From Flavobacterium sp. (GTDB lineage: Bacteria > Bacteroidota > Bacteroidia > Flavobacteriales > Flavobacteriaceae): DNA of 64,000 nt. The stretch spans positions 170,461 through 234,460 of the forward strand of contig JAIPAM010000003.1 of the NCBI GenBank assembly GCA_021740105.1, read 5' to 3'. This document shows positions 1-10,735 of this stretch, piece after piece (the first letter of the stretch is position 1; each line of letters opens with the position of its first letter). The position numbers and the translations under genes are program-made. The notes beneath the pieces are model-generated. The model saw nothing but the letters and a program-made list of their open reading frames with translations. It searched no databases and was not told the origin of the DNA.

Positions 1-1797
<1,797 letters not shown>

Positions 1798-1885
1798 TCA
1801 AACAAGAATTAATATTCCCTTAAATCGCCTGTTTTGTGGCTTAAGTTATTAACATATATCGGTTAATTACTACGTGAATTTATAA

Positions 1886-1917
1886 CTATAAAAAACGCTT
1901 ACAAAAAGTAAGCGTTT
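1886..1917 (-). terminator. Rho-independent terminator of asnB
   Basis: A perfect 10-bp stem (aaacgcttac / gtaagcgttt, loop of five A) followed on the minus strand by a T-rich tract. It lies 23 bp past the asnB stop and upstream of the gyrB promoter, so it insulates the two genes. Confidence 0.8.
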
Positions 1918-1939
1918 AGGAACAAAATGTAATAACTAA

Positions 1940-3559
1940 CTAACTAAAAATCACACCTGTTTTAGCTATATCGGTATCAGCATTTACGTGAGCAGCATTT
2001 GCTCTACCGCTAGGATCTTGGTTTTCCTGCCATTTTGGAATCCATTTTCGAACGGTTTCTGCGGCACTCGATTTTGGATAATATTTATGAAAAATAGTTC
2101 TATAATAATACGCCTCTTTAGTTGTAGGTGTATTATAAGGAAATAAAGAGTCCGCAGATTCTAATTCAGCATCAGTAACTTTTGATGAACAATATTCTAT
2201 TAATTGATCAATCCAATTGTAACCTACTCCATCAGAAAATTGCTCTTTCTGTCTCCACAAAACCTCATCAGGCAAATACGGATTATCTGGAGTGTCAAAA
2301 GCTTTTCTTAGAATGTATTTTTCTTTTCCATCATAGGTTTTAGGTTGCTTTTCTTCAGCTTTGATTAACATCGCTAAATCCAAAAAATCTTTATCTAAAA
2401 AGGGCACTCTTGCTTCTAATCCATGTGCCATGGTAGACTTATCAGCTCTTAACAAATCGGCTGTAAATAATTTCTGGACTCTTTCTATCGATTCTTTTTG
2501 AAAATCAACTGCAGATGGAGCGTTTCTAAAATACAAATAACCACCAAAAATTTCATCGGCCCCTTCACCTGATAAAACCACTTTTATTCCCCTATCAGTA
2601 ATTGCTTTTGATAAGAAATACATTGGAGTACTAGCGCGAATTGATGTTACATCATAGGTTTCTAAATGCCAAACTAATTTGTCTAATATTTCAATTCCTT
2701 GCTCTATTGTAAAGTGAATTTCATGGTGTTCAGTTCCTAAATAGTCAGCTACTTTTTTTGCCGCTAAGGCATCTGGAGCATTGGCATCTAAACCAATTGA
2801 AAAGGAGTGTAATTTTTTACCCCTTTCCGCTAATAATCTAGAAGTTATTGAAGAAGTTAATGAAGAATCTAACCCTCCTGAAAGTAAAACTCCAATGGGT
2901 ACATCGCTCATTAATCTTTTTCGCGTGGCCTCTGTTAATGAAGTTCTAATTAATTCCAAGTCCAATTCATGATCAGCTTTTAAATAATCTTCATATTCTG
3001 GATTGTAATATTTTACAAAACCTGTTTTTGGGGTGTAATAATGTCCTGGAGGAAATGTAGAGAACGTTTTGCATTGATCAGCAATAGGTTTCATTTCAGA
3101 GGAAAAGTAATTACGTCCTCTTTCGTCCAATCCATAATACAATGGTTTAACTCCCATTGGGTCTCGACCTGCCATATAATCGTCTCCATCAACTATTACG
3201 AATGCCCAATCTCCATCCAACCTATTGCAAAAATCATATCCAAATTCTTCATACAAATGAACAATAACTTCTGAATCTGATTTAGTTCTGAAAGTATGAT
3301 GCTTCAAAATTCCATCCCTCAATTCTTGATGATTGTATATTTCTCCATTGTGCACCATCCAGGCAGAATTTGAACCTTGAATGGGTTGTTTTCCCGAATG
3401 TAAATCTATAATTGATAAACGCTCATGGCTTAATATATGACCTTTTTCTGTAACATGTAAGTCACTTTCATCTGGTCCGCGATGCGACATTCTTTTAGAA
3501 AGTGCCTTTACTAACTCTTCGTCTTTTCCTTTTCCAATAATGGCTAAAATTCCACACAT
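1940..3559 (-). CDS. asnB: asparagine synthase B (glutamine-hydrolysing)
   Basis: Makes asparagine from aspartate, ATP and glutamine-derived ammonia in the cytoplasm. The 539-residue protein begins MCGILAIIG, so Cys2 is the glutaminase nucleophile. The class II glutamine amidotransferase domain covers about residues 2-180 (RGPDESD, NGEIYNH, DGDWAFVI motifs). The synthetase domain follows with the ATP-pyrophosphatase loop SGGLDSS at residues 227-233. Length is close to E. coli AsnB (554). It is monocistronic: its own terminator lies downstream, and a TTTG-containing -7-like element lies about 25 bases upstream. Confidence 0.96.
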   Translation of the reverse strand: MCGILAIIGKGKDEELVKALSKRMSHRGPDESDLHVTEKGHILSHERLSIIDLHSGKQPIQGSNSAWMVHNGEIYNHQELRDGILKHHTFRTKSDSEVIVHLYEEFGYDFCNRLDGDWAFVIVDGDDYMAGRDPMGVKPLYYGLDERGRNYFSSEMKPIADQCKTFSTFPPGHYYTPKTGFVKYYNPEYEDYLKADHELDLELIRTSLTEATRKRLMSDVPIGVLLSGGLDSSLTSSITSRLLAERGKKLHSFSIGLDANAPDALAAKKVADYLGTEHHEIHFTIEQGIEILDKLVWHLETYDVTSIRASTPMYFLSKAITDRGIKVVLSGEGADEIFGGYLYFRNAPSAVDFQKESIERVQKLFTADLLRADKSTMAHGLEARVPFLDKDFLDLAMLIKAEEKQPKTYDGKEKYILRKAFDTPDNPYLPDEVLWRQKEQFSDGVGYNWIDQLIEYCSSKVTDAELESADSLFPYNTPTTKEAYYYRTIFHKYYPKSSAAETVRKWIPKWQENQDPSGRANAAHVNADTDIAKTGVIFS

Positions 3560-3712
3560 AATATTATTTTTTACTTCTGCAAAGATGAGTATTTTGATTT
3601 CTATTCAAAACCAAATGAAATTATTTAGCTACAATTATAAACAAAAAGTATTAATTTTACATAAAAAATTGCTTTTTCTAATAGGTTAAGTTATAAATCG
3701 TAATAACTGAAA

Positions 3713-4165
3713 TCAAGAAATGCTATCAATATGGTATTTAGTGCCATTAATTTCAAATTCAAACCCTACTTTATTGCTAATTAATTTTTCCCCAAGTGGA
3801 GATTGTGGTGATAGTGCAATAATACTAACTTGGTCAATGGTGATTTTAGGTAAAGCCAAACTTAAATACAAATAAATTCCATTGGCTTGAACTAGGCTAC
3901 CTAATGCAATTGTAGAATGTGATGAATTGGAGTCTATTTTGTCTAAAATGGCTTTTTGTTCAATAACTTCTTTAAGTTTATAATTGAGTTTTTCCTGTTC
4001 CAAATGCATCATTGACAAAGTAGTTTCGTGTTTGTCGCCAGCCGATCCTTTGGCATCATTCTTCGAATCTTCTGTCAATGCTGCTATCATGTCTCGAAAA
4101 ATATCAATTTTATCTTGAACCTGACGGGTATAGTGTTGGTGTATTTTTTGTTTGAATGTCATCAT
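3713..4165 (-). CDS. GreA/GreB C-terminal-domain-like protein
   Basis: A 150-residue cytoplasmic protein. The N-terminal half (residues 1-75) is helical and charged, as in the Gre coiled coil. The C-terminal part has SPQSPLGEKLISNKVGFEF, which resembles the FKBP-like C-terminal domain of transcript-cleavage factors (S-P-x-x-x-A/G-x-x-L-x-x-x-x-x-G). The two acidic residues at the coiled-coil tip of true GreA are not evident, so cleavage activity is doubtful. Homologues in Bacteroidetes are, as far as I recall, often mislabelled as 3-oxoacyl-ACP synthase; nothing here supports a condensing enzyme. Two successive ATG codons (4165 and 4162) are possible starts. Confidence 0.6.
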   Translation of the reverse strand: MMTFKQKIHQHYTRQVQDKIDIFRDMIAALTEDSKNDAKGSAGDKHETTLSMMHLEQEKLNYKLKEVIEQKAILDKIDSNSSHSTIALGSLVQANGIYLYLSLALPKITIDQVSIIALSPQSPLGEKLISNKVGFEFEINGTKYHIDSIS

Positions 4166-4183
4166 GAAAAATTAACCACAAAA

Positions 4184-4204
4184 GACACATCTGTATAATG
4201 TGTC
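4184..4204 (-). terminator. hairpin terminator after the outer-membrane barrel gene
   Basis: Perfect 7-bp stem GACACAT / ATGTGTC with a 7-base loop, 15 bp past the stop of the upstream minus-strand barrel gene. On the minus strand it is followed by TTTTGTGG, a short and imperfect U-tract, so termination may be partial. Confidence 0.5.
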
Positions 4205-4219
4205 AATGTGCTAAAAAAA

Positions 4220-5965
4220 TTAAAAATCAAATTTATAACTTGCTCCTAACAATACTTGAAGTCCTTGTACTGGATAATTTATCCACTTTTGATAGGATTG
4301 ATTGGCAATATTATTAAATTTTAAAAATCCTGTTAATCGATCGCTATGATTGTAACCAATATTTAAATTAGCATCAAAATAACCTTTTATCATTGTAGTC
4401 TCAGGATAATAAGCCGGCGGAAAAATAGTGATCATGCTTTGAATATAAACAAGGTCTTTTCGTTCGCCAACGTAGAATATATTTGCACCAGCAAACCATT
4501 TTTTAGTAATATTTACATTCATAGAAGCTCCTAATTTTAAAGTTGGCAAATTCCAAGCTTCTTCTTGATTAGTGGTGAAAAAACGACTGTAAGAAGCATT
4601 TAAACCTAACGAAACATTCTTAGAGTAATCGGCTTTTAATTCTCCGAAAAAATTCATGGTTTTTATATCATCGTAAACTACATCAAATGAATTTCCAAAT
4701 TGGTAGCTTTCGGAATTTGTTGCGAACATATTGAATTGATTGCTCACAAAAAGCGGCTTGTTTTTTTCATTTTGAATCGATCCACGAAGCGTATAACTTA
4801 TTTGGTTGGATAATTTACCTTTCAATCCAGCAAATAAATCAAACTGTTTGTCGGTTGGAGCTATGGCTAATGTTGGCGATACAAAAGGATTTTCATTAGA
4901 AAAATCACGATACGAGTTTTGATCTAAACTACCTTCCACCCCAGAATAAAAAATCATGAAATCACCAACTAGTTTTAACGAAGCATTTACTTGCGGATAT
5001 ACAAATATTTTACTACTATTATTTTTAATATCGGCGCTATAAAATACCGCTGCTCCTATATTTAAATCCAAACCATTTTTATCGATAACAACGCTTGGGT
5101 GAACACCAAAATTGGTAAATCCATATTGTATGGAATTGGTTCCGGAGAAGTTATTCTCAAAATTCCCTCCTAAATAATCCACAATAAAATTCGTTTTAAT
5201 TTTTTGATTAAATAGGCTTATTTCAAATGAAGGTTTCATAAAAAATCGGTTCTCAACAGAGTTATTGTCGTCCCAAAATCGGTTGTATTTGAAACTTGCA
5301 TCTTTAAAAAAGCTATCAGTTAAACTTAAATTTGTTCCAATATAAAAATTATTAAAAGTGTGTTTAGGGTTGATTCTATCAATTGTTGTTTGAGTAAAAT
5401 TTTCCGGAATTCCATACCAATTATAAATTTGATTTTGATAGCCGAAATCCGAAATCCACGTCAAATTTTGAAGTTGATTTCCATAGGTTAAATCTACAGA
5501 AGTAGTATAGAAATCGTTTTTTAAAGGAACTCCTTTTATACCGCCTTGAGAAGAAAGATGTCTGAACATTCCTCCAACATATTCGTGATCACTGATATTC
5601 TCTGTTACAAAAAGTTCAGCATTTAAAGTAGTATAATTTCCCAAACCTAGATTCGCAAAGTTTTTATATAATTTCTCCGCTGGTGATTTATCAACATTAG
5701 CCGCACGCCCCTTTGAAGGAACAAAAGTAGAGGCTACGGGAAATGAAAAAAAGTTGTACTTAACACCCTCTTTTTTAGAGTTATCAGCATCTTCAAGCGA
5801 AGGTATTTCCTTTACTTTAAAAGCATCAGAAATTGTTGGAGTATATGGTTTTACAACGTTTACTACTTCGGTTCCTATATTCTCCTCTTTCTTTTGAGCA
5901 AAAGAAAAATGGAAAGAAAGTAGAATTAAAACTAGTCCAATATTATTTTGAAATATCTTTGTCAT
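4220..5965 (-). CDS. outer-membrane beta-barrel protein (TonB-receptor-like, no plug)
   Basis: A 581-residue protein with a signal peptide (hydrophobic stretch ending FSFAQ at about residue 23), then a short conserved segment with VVNVVKPYTPTISDAF. The rest is alternating aromatic strands typical of an outer-membrane barrel, ending in a Phe (SYKFDF). No TonB plug domain is visible. Bacteroidetes annotations usually call such proteins TonB-dependent receptor, which is probably too specific. The start lies 13 bp after the stop of the large TPR gene, so the two are likely one operon and may act in the same envelope assembly. The substrate is unknown. Confidence 0.7.
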   Translation of the reverse strand: MTKIFQNNIGLVLILLSFHFSFAQKKEENIGTEVVNVVKPYTPTISDAFKVKEIPSLEDADNSKKEGVKYNFFSFPVASTFVPSKGRAANVDKSPAEKLYKNFANLGLGNYTTLNAELFVTENISDHEYVGGMFRHLSSQGGIKGVPLKNDFYTTSVDLTYGNQLQNLTWISDFGYQNQIYNWYGIPENFTQTTIDRINPKHTFNNFYIGTNLSLTDSFFKDASFKYNRFWDDNNSVENRFFMKPSFEISLFNQKIKTNFIVDYLGGNFENNFSGTNSIQYGFTNFGVHPSVVIDKNGLDLNIGAAVFYSADIKNNSSKIFVYPQVNASLKLVGDFMIFYSGVEGSLDQNSYRDFSNENPFVSPTLAIAPTDKQFDLFAGLKGKLSNQISYTLRGSIQNEKNKPLFVSNQFNMFATNSESYQFGNSFDVVYDDIKTMNFFGELKADYSKNVSLGLNASYSRFFTTNQEEAWNLPTLKLGASMNVNITKKWFAGANIFYVGERKDLVYIQSMITIFPPAYYPETTMIKGYFDANLNIGYNHSDRLTGFLKFNNIANQSYQKWINYPVQGLQVLLGASYKFDF

Positions 5966-5978
5966 TTGATTGCTTTAT

Positions 5979-8900
5979 TTAATTTGTAATCGACGAATTT
6001 GTCTTAGCCTCTTCGGTTTTAATACGCTCTAATTCCTTTTGAGCATCTTCAACAACATCTGGAAATGAAGTAAAATTCTTGATCACACTATCTAAAATAT
6101 AGGTAGCCTGAAAACTATCTTTCAATCCGTAGAAATTTTTAGCCATAACCACCAATCCTTTTGCTCCAAAATATTGATATCCAGAATAATCTTTAGTTAA
6201 TTTTTGAACTATCGTATTGGACTCTTCAAATTTTCCATCTGCATTCTTAAAATAAGCATCAAAATACAACGCTTCAGCAGCCAACTCCCCTTTCGCGATG
6301 GTCAATAATTTTGAATAAGCTTGACGAGCTTTTACCAAATCACCCGAATTAAAAGCAGCTCTAGCAATAATTATTTGAGCGTCACTTTTAACTTTATCAT
6401 CCGTTTTTGGATTACTTAACACTTTGTCAGCATATAAAACAGCGTTTACATAATCCTTTTTTTCGTAGTAGGTTTTCATCAAATTCGCTTGCGCAAATGT
6501 TATATTTTGAGGAAAATCAGCTTCAGTTTCCAATCGTTTTAATACTTCAATTAACTTATCAACTTCATTGGATTTTATATGGATTTGAGCTAATCTTGCC
6601 AACGCTTGTTCAGTAAACTCATTTCTAGATTTTGAAATCACATACTCATAATTCGCAACTGCATTGGCTTCTAATCCGTCAGCATAATAGGATTGAGCTA
6701 AATAAAAATTAGCATTCAAAGCATGATTGCCATTTTGGAATTTAGAAATATAACTAATAAAACCTGAAATAGCTTGCTTGGTGTTATTTTGCAAAAATTG
6801 TTTTTCTGCAGCTTCAAATGTGTCGTTATCCAATTCGGCATCTGTCACCGAAACAAAATCTAAAGTTCTTACCCAAGTTGCATATTCATCGACTTTCCCA
6901 TTGTCCACATAAATTATTCTAGCGGTAGAAACGGCTTCTAAGGCTTCTGGAGATTTTGGGAATTCTGCTGCAACTTTCTTAAATTTTGCAATTGCCAAAT
7001 CGTCTTTTTCGGTATTGTAATAAACCAAACCCTGACGTAATATTGATTTTGAAGCGTAGGAACCTTTTTTAAATTCGCTTAATAATTGATCGTAAGCTTT
7101 AATTGCTAAATCATAATTTTTCTCTGCCACATAAGTATTTCCTAATTCAAACAAAGCATCGTCACGGTATTGGGATTTTGAATAGGTTGCAATTAACTTA
7201 TTCAAATCTTCAATTTTCTTGTCATTTTTAGATACAAAACCGTAGCTAATTGCTTTTTGAAATGCTGCATAATCTGCATCAATACTTTTCAAATCGATTG
7301 CTTTATTATAGGCATCCATTGCTGGCCAGTATTTTGCTGTAACAAATCGGCTGTCACCCAAACGCAAATACGCATCGTTTAAACGGATTTTATCGTCTTT
7401 TACAGACTCAACATGCGCTTGAAAAAAATCACCCGCTTGATCGTACTCTTTTATTTTAAAATAGGAATAAGCAATATTATAATTGATATTCTTATACTCT
7501 GAAGTGATTTTCGATTCCGGAAAAGCCATAAATTGTTTAAAACTTATCAATGATTCGTTGAAATTATCCAAAACAAATTCTGTTTCTCCTTTCCAAAAAG
7601 TAGCGCGACAAGTGAATTTTGCGTCTTGTTGTTCGCTTATAGATTTCTGGAACATTGACAATGCCTCTTGATAATTTCCATCAGTAAATAATTCTAAACC
7701 TCTGTAAAAGGTAACTTTTTGATAAGCTTGTTTATTCGCAAAATTTCTATTTTTTTCTAATAACTCTAAAGCGCCTTTATAATTTTTAGAGGTAATAAAG
7801 GAATTAATCAAAAGTGTTTCAACGTCATTCTTACTTAGTGAATTTGGATATTTATTTAAAAATGAGGTTAAAACATCCGGAATACTTTGGTAAGAATTTC
7901 CAATGTCATAGCTCAACTTCGCATAATTAAGAAATGCATCTTCTTGAATATTCATATCAAATGTCATTTCAGATGAATTTTTAAATGCGTTCAACGCTTG
8001 TTGTTTTCTGTTGGTTTTCAAATAACTTTGACCCAAATGATAATAGGCATTTTGAGCGACAATGTCTTTTCCATCTATAATTTTGTTGAACTGGGTAATT
8101 GCGTTTTCAAAATCATTTTGCTGATAATAAGCAAATCCTAATTGGTAATAATCGATATTGTTCCACTTTCCTTTCTTGCCTTTATACTGATTTAAAAACG
8201 GAATGGCTTTATCAAATTGGTTCAAATTGAAATAACTTTCCCCAATAATTTTATTCAATTCCGATTTTTCTAACGCATTAGATTTAGCCAAAGCTTGTGA
8301 TCCAAGGTCAATTGCTTTTTGAAAATCTCCCGATTTAAAACTCATATCGGATTGAAAATAAGATAACTTTTCTTTGTATTTTTCTTCTCCAGCCACTTGG
8401 TCAAAATACTTATTAGCATTTTTGTAGTCCTCTCCTTCATAGGCCATAAAGCCTAAATAATACTTGGCTTGCGCTCCGTATATTTTTGAACTTAGCACTT
8501 TATTGAAATACGAAGTAGCTTGTAATTTATTCTTGGCAGCGAAAAAAGCGTAACCTTTTTGAAAATTGAATTTGTCAATCTCTTCATTATTCAAACTGTT
8601 TTCGTCCACTTTATCTAACCATTTTAATGACTGCGTAAAACTTCCTTGCTCAAAATAGTGTTGTGCAATTTCTAGGTAAGCTATATTCAATTTTGGACTT
8701 GTAGGGTAATCAGAAATAAAATTTTCCACCAACACATCCGAATTCGATTGATTGAGTTTAATTGCACAAATAGCAGAATAGAAGGCGCAATCAGATAGAA
8801 TTTCTTGCCCAAGTTGTTCTAATTTTACTTTTTCAAAAATGATTTGGGCTGATAAATACTGTTTGCTTTTGTAAAGAGAAATGGCCTGATTAAAGGCTTC

Positions 8901-8993
8901 TAAATCGTTGGTATAAATTTCTGATTTCTGTGCGGAAACTGTTGTTATGAAAATTAAAAACAACATTAAAAAAAGCCTAGATGGATTTCTCAT
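5979..8993 (-). CDS. large secreted tetratricopeptide-repeat protein
   Basis: About 1004 residues, almost entirely TPR/Sel1-like helical repeats (many copies of the A-x-x-x-Y/F-x-x-A-x-x-x-Y/F pattern, for example YLGFMAYEGEDYKNANKYF and DALFELGNTYVAEKNYDLA). I place the start at the ATG giving MRNPSRLFLMLFLIF, which begins a clean signal peptide ending VSAQ. An upstream in-frame ATG at 9026 would add 11 residues and spoil the signal. The protein is predicted periplasmic or outer-membrane associated, without a lipobox cysteine. It precedes the barrel gene by 13 bp and diverges from ftsE. A scaffold role in envelope assembly is inference. Confidence 0.8.
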   Translation of the reverse strand: MRNPSRLFLMLFLIFITTVSAQKSEIYTNDLEAFNQAISLYKSKQYLSAQIIFEKVKLEQLGQEILSDCAFYSAICAIKLNQSNSDVLVENFISDYPTSPKLNIAYLEIAQHYFEQGSFTQSLKWLDKVDENSLNNEEIDKFNFQKGYAFFAAKNKLQATSYFNKVLSSKIYGAQAKYYLGFMAYEGEDYKNANKYFDQVAGEEKYKEKLSYFQSDMSFKSGDFQKAIDLGSQALAKSNALEKSELNKIIGESYFNLNQFDKAIPFLNQYKGKKGKWNNIDYYQLGFAYYQQNDFENAITQFNKIIDGKDIVAQNAYYHLGQSYLKTNRKQQALNAFKNSSEMTFDMNIQEDAFLNYAKLSYDIGNSYQSIPDVLTSFLNKYPNSLSKNDVETLLINSFITSKNYKGALELLEKNRNFANKQAYQKVTFYRGLELFTDGNYQEALSMFQKSISEQQDAKFTCRATFWKGETEFVLDNFNESLISFKQFMAFPESKITSEYKNINYNIAYSYFKIKEYDQAGDFFQAHVESVKDDKIRLNDAYLRLGDSRFVTAKYWPAMDAYNKAIDLKSIDADYAAFQKAISYGFVSKNDKKIEDLNKLIATYSKSQYRDDALFELGNTYVAEKNYDLAIKAYDQLLSEFKKGSYASKSILRQGLVYYNTEKDDLAIAKFKKVAAEFPKSPEALEAVSTARIIYVDNGKVDEYATWVRTLDFVSVTDAELDNDTFEAAEKQFLQNNTKQAISGFISYISKFQNGNHALNANFYLAQSYYADGLEANAVANYEYVISKSRNEFTEQALARLAQIHIKSNEVDKLIEVLKRLETEADFPQNITFAQANLMKTYYEKKDYVNAVLYADKVLSNPKTDDKVKSDAQIIIARAAFNSGDLVKARQAYSKLLTIAKGELAAEALYFDAYFKNADGKFEESNTIVQKLTKDYSGYQYFGAKGLVVMAKNFYGLKDSFQATYILDSVIKNFTSFPDVVEDAQKELERIKTEEAKTNSSITN

Positions 8994-9038
8994 AAGAGTA
9001 TAAATTATTACAATCAAATATATCAATTTCTATAACCT

Positions 9039-9060
9039 ATAACGAACTTAATCTCGTTAT
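9039..9060. promoter_or_regulatory. inverted repeat in the divergent TPR/ftsE intergenic region
   Basis: ATAACGA and TCGTTAT form a perfect 7-bp inverted repeat with an 8-base spacer between the divergent TPR and ftsE starts. It has no U-tract on either side, so an operator is more likely than a terminator. No regulator can be assigned. Confidence 0.3.
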
Positions 9061-9152
9061 TATTATGAACATCTTTTTAAACAATAAATAAGAAATATGA
9101 AATTGGTATTTCACTAAAACTTATTACTTTTACAAAATAAACAAGAAATCAT

Positions 9153-9836
9153 ATGTCACAACCTATTTTATTTTTAAGAAACGTAACTATTTACCAAGAA
9201 GAAAAAGTCATTTTAACGAATGTTAATTTAGAAGTAAACCAAGGTGAATTCATTTATTTAATTGGAAAAACAGGTTCTGGGAAAAGTAGTTTTATGAAAA
9301 CATTATACGCCGATTTACCTTTAACAGAAGGGCAATCGAACGTTGTGAATTTTGATTTAGCAACTTTAAAAGAAGATGACATTCCATTTTTAAGAAGAAA
9401 ATTAGGAATTGTATTTCAAGACTTTAAATTGTTACCAGACCGAACTGTTAACGACAATATGATTTTTGTTTTAAAAGCTACAGGCTGGATTGATGTTACT
9501 GAAATGCAAAATAAAATAGATGAAGTGCTTGGAAAAGTAGATATGAAGTCATTTGCAACTAAAATGCCGCACCAGTTATCCGGCGGAGAACAACAACGTG
9601 TTGCAATTGCTAGAGCTTTATTAAATGATCCAGAATTAATATTGGCTGATGAGCCAACTGGAAATCTTGATCCTCAAACAAGTATTGAAGTTATGGAAGT
9701 ATTAAGAAAGATTAATGCTTCAGGGAAGACTGTAATAATGGCTACTCACGATTATGCACTTCTAGTGAAATATCCATCAAAAACTTTAAAATGTGAAGAC
9801 AGTGCTATTTTTGAAGTGGTCCAAAAAATAGCATAA
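9153..9836 (+). CDS. ftsE: cell division ATP-binding protein FtsE
   Basis: A 227-residue ABC ATPase that with FtsX controls septal peptidoglycan hydrolysis at the inner membrane. Walker A is GKTGSGKSS (about residues 38-46), the signature is [15 protein letters not shown], Walker B is [13 protein letters not shown], and the H-loop is [19 protein letters not shown] and the short length fit the FtsE/LolD/MacB clade. ftsX is not adjacent, which is common in Bacteroidetes. The stop overlaps the next start (TAATG), so translation of the following glycosyltransferase is coupled. LolD remains an alternative identity. Confidence 0.85.
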   Translation: MSQPILFLRNVTIYQEEKVILTNVNLEVNQGEFIYLIGKTGSGKSSFMKTLYADLPLTEGQSNVVNFDLATLKEDDIPFLRRKLGIVFQDFKLLPDRTVNDNMIFVLKATGWIDVTEMQNKIDEVLGKVDMKSFATKMPHQLSGGEQQRVAIARALLNDPELILADEPTGNLDPQTSIEVMEVLRKINASGKTVIMATHDYALLVKYPSKTLKCEDSAIFEVVQKIA

Positions 9837-10735
9837 TGCTCTCTGTTCTCATTCCAATATACAATTACAATGCTTATCCATTAATCTTGGAACTTCACAA
9901 GCAATGTCTGGAATGCAGTATTGTTTTTGAAATTTTATGTCAGGATGATGCTTCAAATTCTGATTTAAATTCAGAAAATGAAAAAATAAATTATTTATCC
10001 AATTGCAATTTTACCGAACTTAAAGTAAATATTGCTCACAGGCAAAATAGAAATTTTCTTGCTAACAAAGCGCAATATGAAAATTTACTATTTATTGATG
10101 GAGATTCAATAATTATTAGAAGCAATTATATATCAAGTTATATTTCTTGGTTGACTAATTTTGATGTTGTTTATGGTGGCCGTTTACATCCGGAAAAATG
10201 TCCATCAAACAATCAAAAACTTAGATGGAAATATGGCAAATTCATTGAAGATAAAAAGGTGAATTTAAGAAATTCTGCCCCTTTTCAATCTTTATTATTT
10301 AACAATACGGTAATTAAAAAAGCTTGGTTTGATAAAGTAAAATTTGACTCACAAATAACAAAATACGGCCATGACGACACCCAACTTTCTTGTCAACTCA
10401 GCACGTTAAATTTAAAATTAAAACACATTGACAACCCAGTTGAACATGGTGATATCGATTCAAATGAAGCCTATTTAAAAAAATCAAAAAGTTCTTTAGA
10501 AAATTTAGTTATTTTGTTTGAAGAAGGAAAAATAAATACACACTTTTCAAGGTTAATCTCTTTATTATTGATGTTAAATAAATTACACTTAACCTATTTA
10601 ATATCCTTGATTTACAAGAGTATTGAAGGCTCACTAATTAGAAATTTGAAAGGTAAAAACCCTAATTTATTACTCTATAATATTTTTAGAATCGGCTATT
10701 TATGTAAAATTAGCGCTGAAAAACCTAAGAACTAA
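9836..10735 (+). CDS. glycosyltransferase family 2
   Basis: A 299-residue cytoplasmic GT-A enzyme. It starts [12 protein letters not shown] and has a nucleotide-binding QDDAS near residue 36, the metal-binding FIDGDS near residue 87 and GHDDTQLSCQL near 181, which fits the distal acidic motif of GT2 enzymes. It is translationally coupled to ftsE by a 1-base overlap and its 3' end overlaps the convergent GT4 gene by 11 bp. Donor and acceptor are unknown. Position beside the polysaccharide cluster suggests a surface-glycan role, although transcription would come from the ftsE promoter. Confidence 0.8.
   Translation: MLSVLIPIYNYNAYPLILELHKQCLECSIVFEILCQDDASNSDLNSENEKINYLSNCNFTELKVNIAHRQNRNFLANKAQYENLLFIDGDSIIIRSNYISSYISWLTNFDVVYGGRLHPEKCPSNNQKLRWKYGKFIEDKKVNLRNSAPFQSLLFNNTVIKKAWFDKVKFDSQITKYGHDDTQLSCQLSTLNLKLKHIDNPVEHGDIDSNEAYLKKSKSSLENLVILFEEGKINTHFSRLISLLLMLNKLHLTYLISLIYKSIEGSLIRNLKGKNPNLLLYNIFRIGYLCKISAEKPKN

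Noticed and set aside
4220..5965. Calling the barrel protein a TonB-dependent receptor
   Set aside because: No plug domain or TonB box is visible; only the barrel character is supported.
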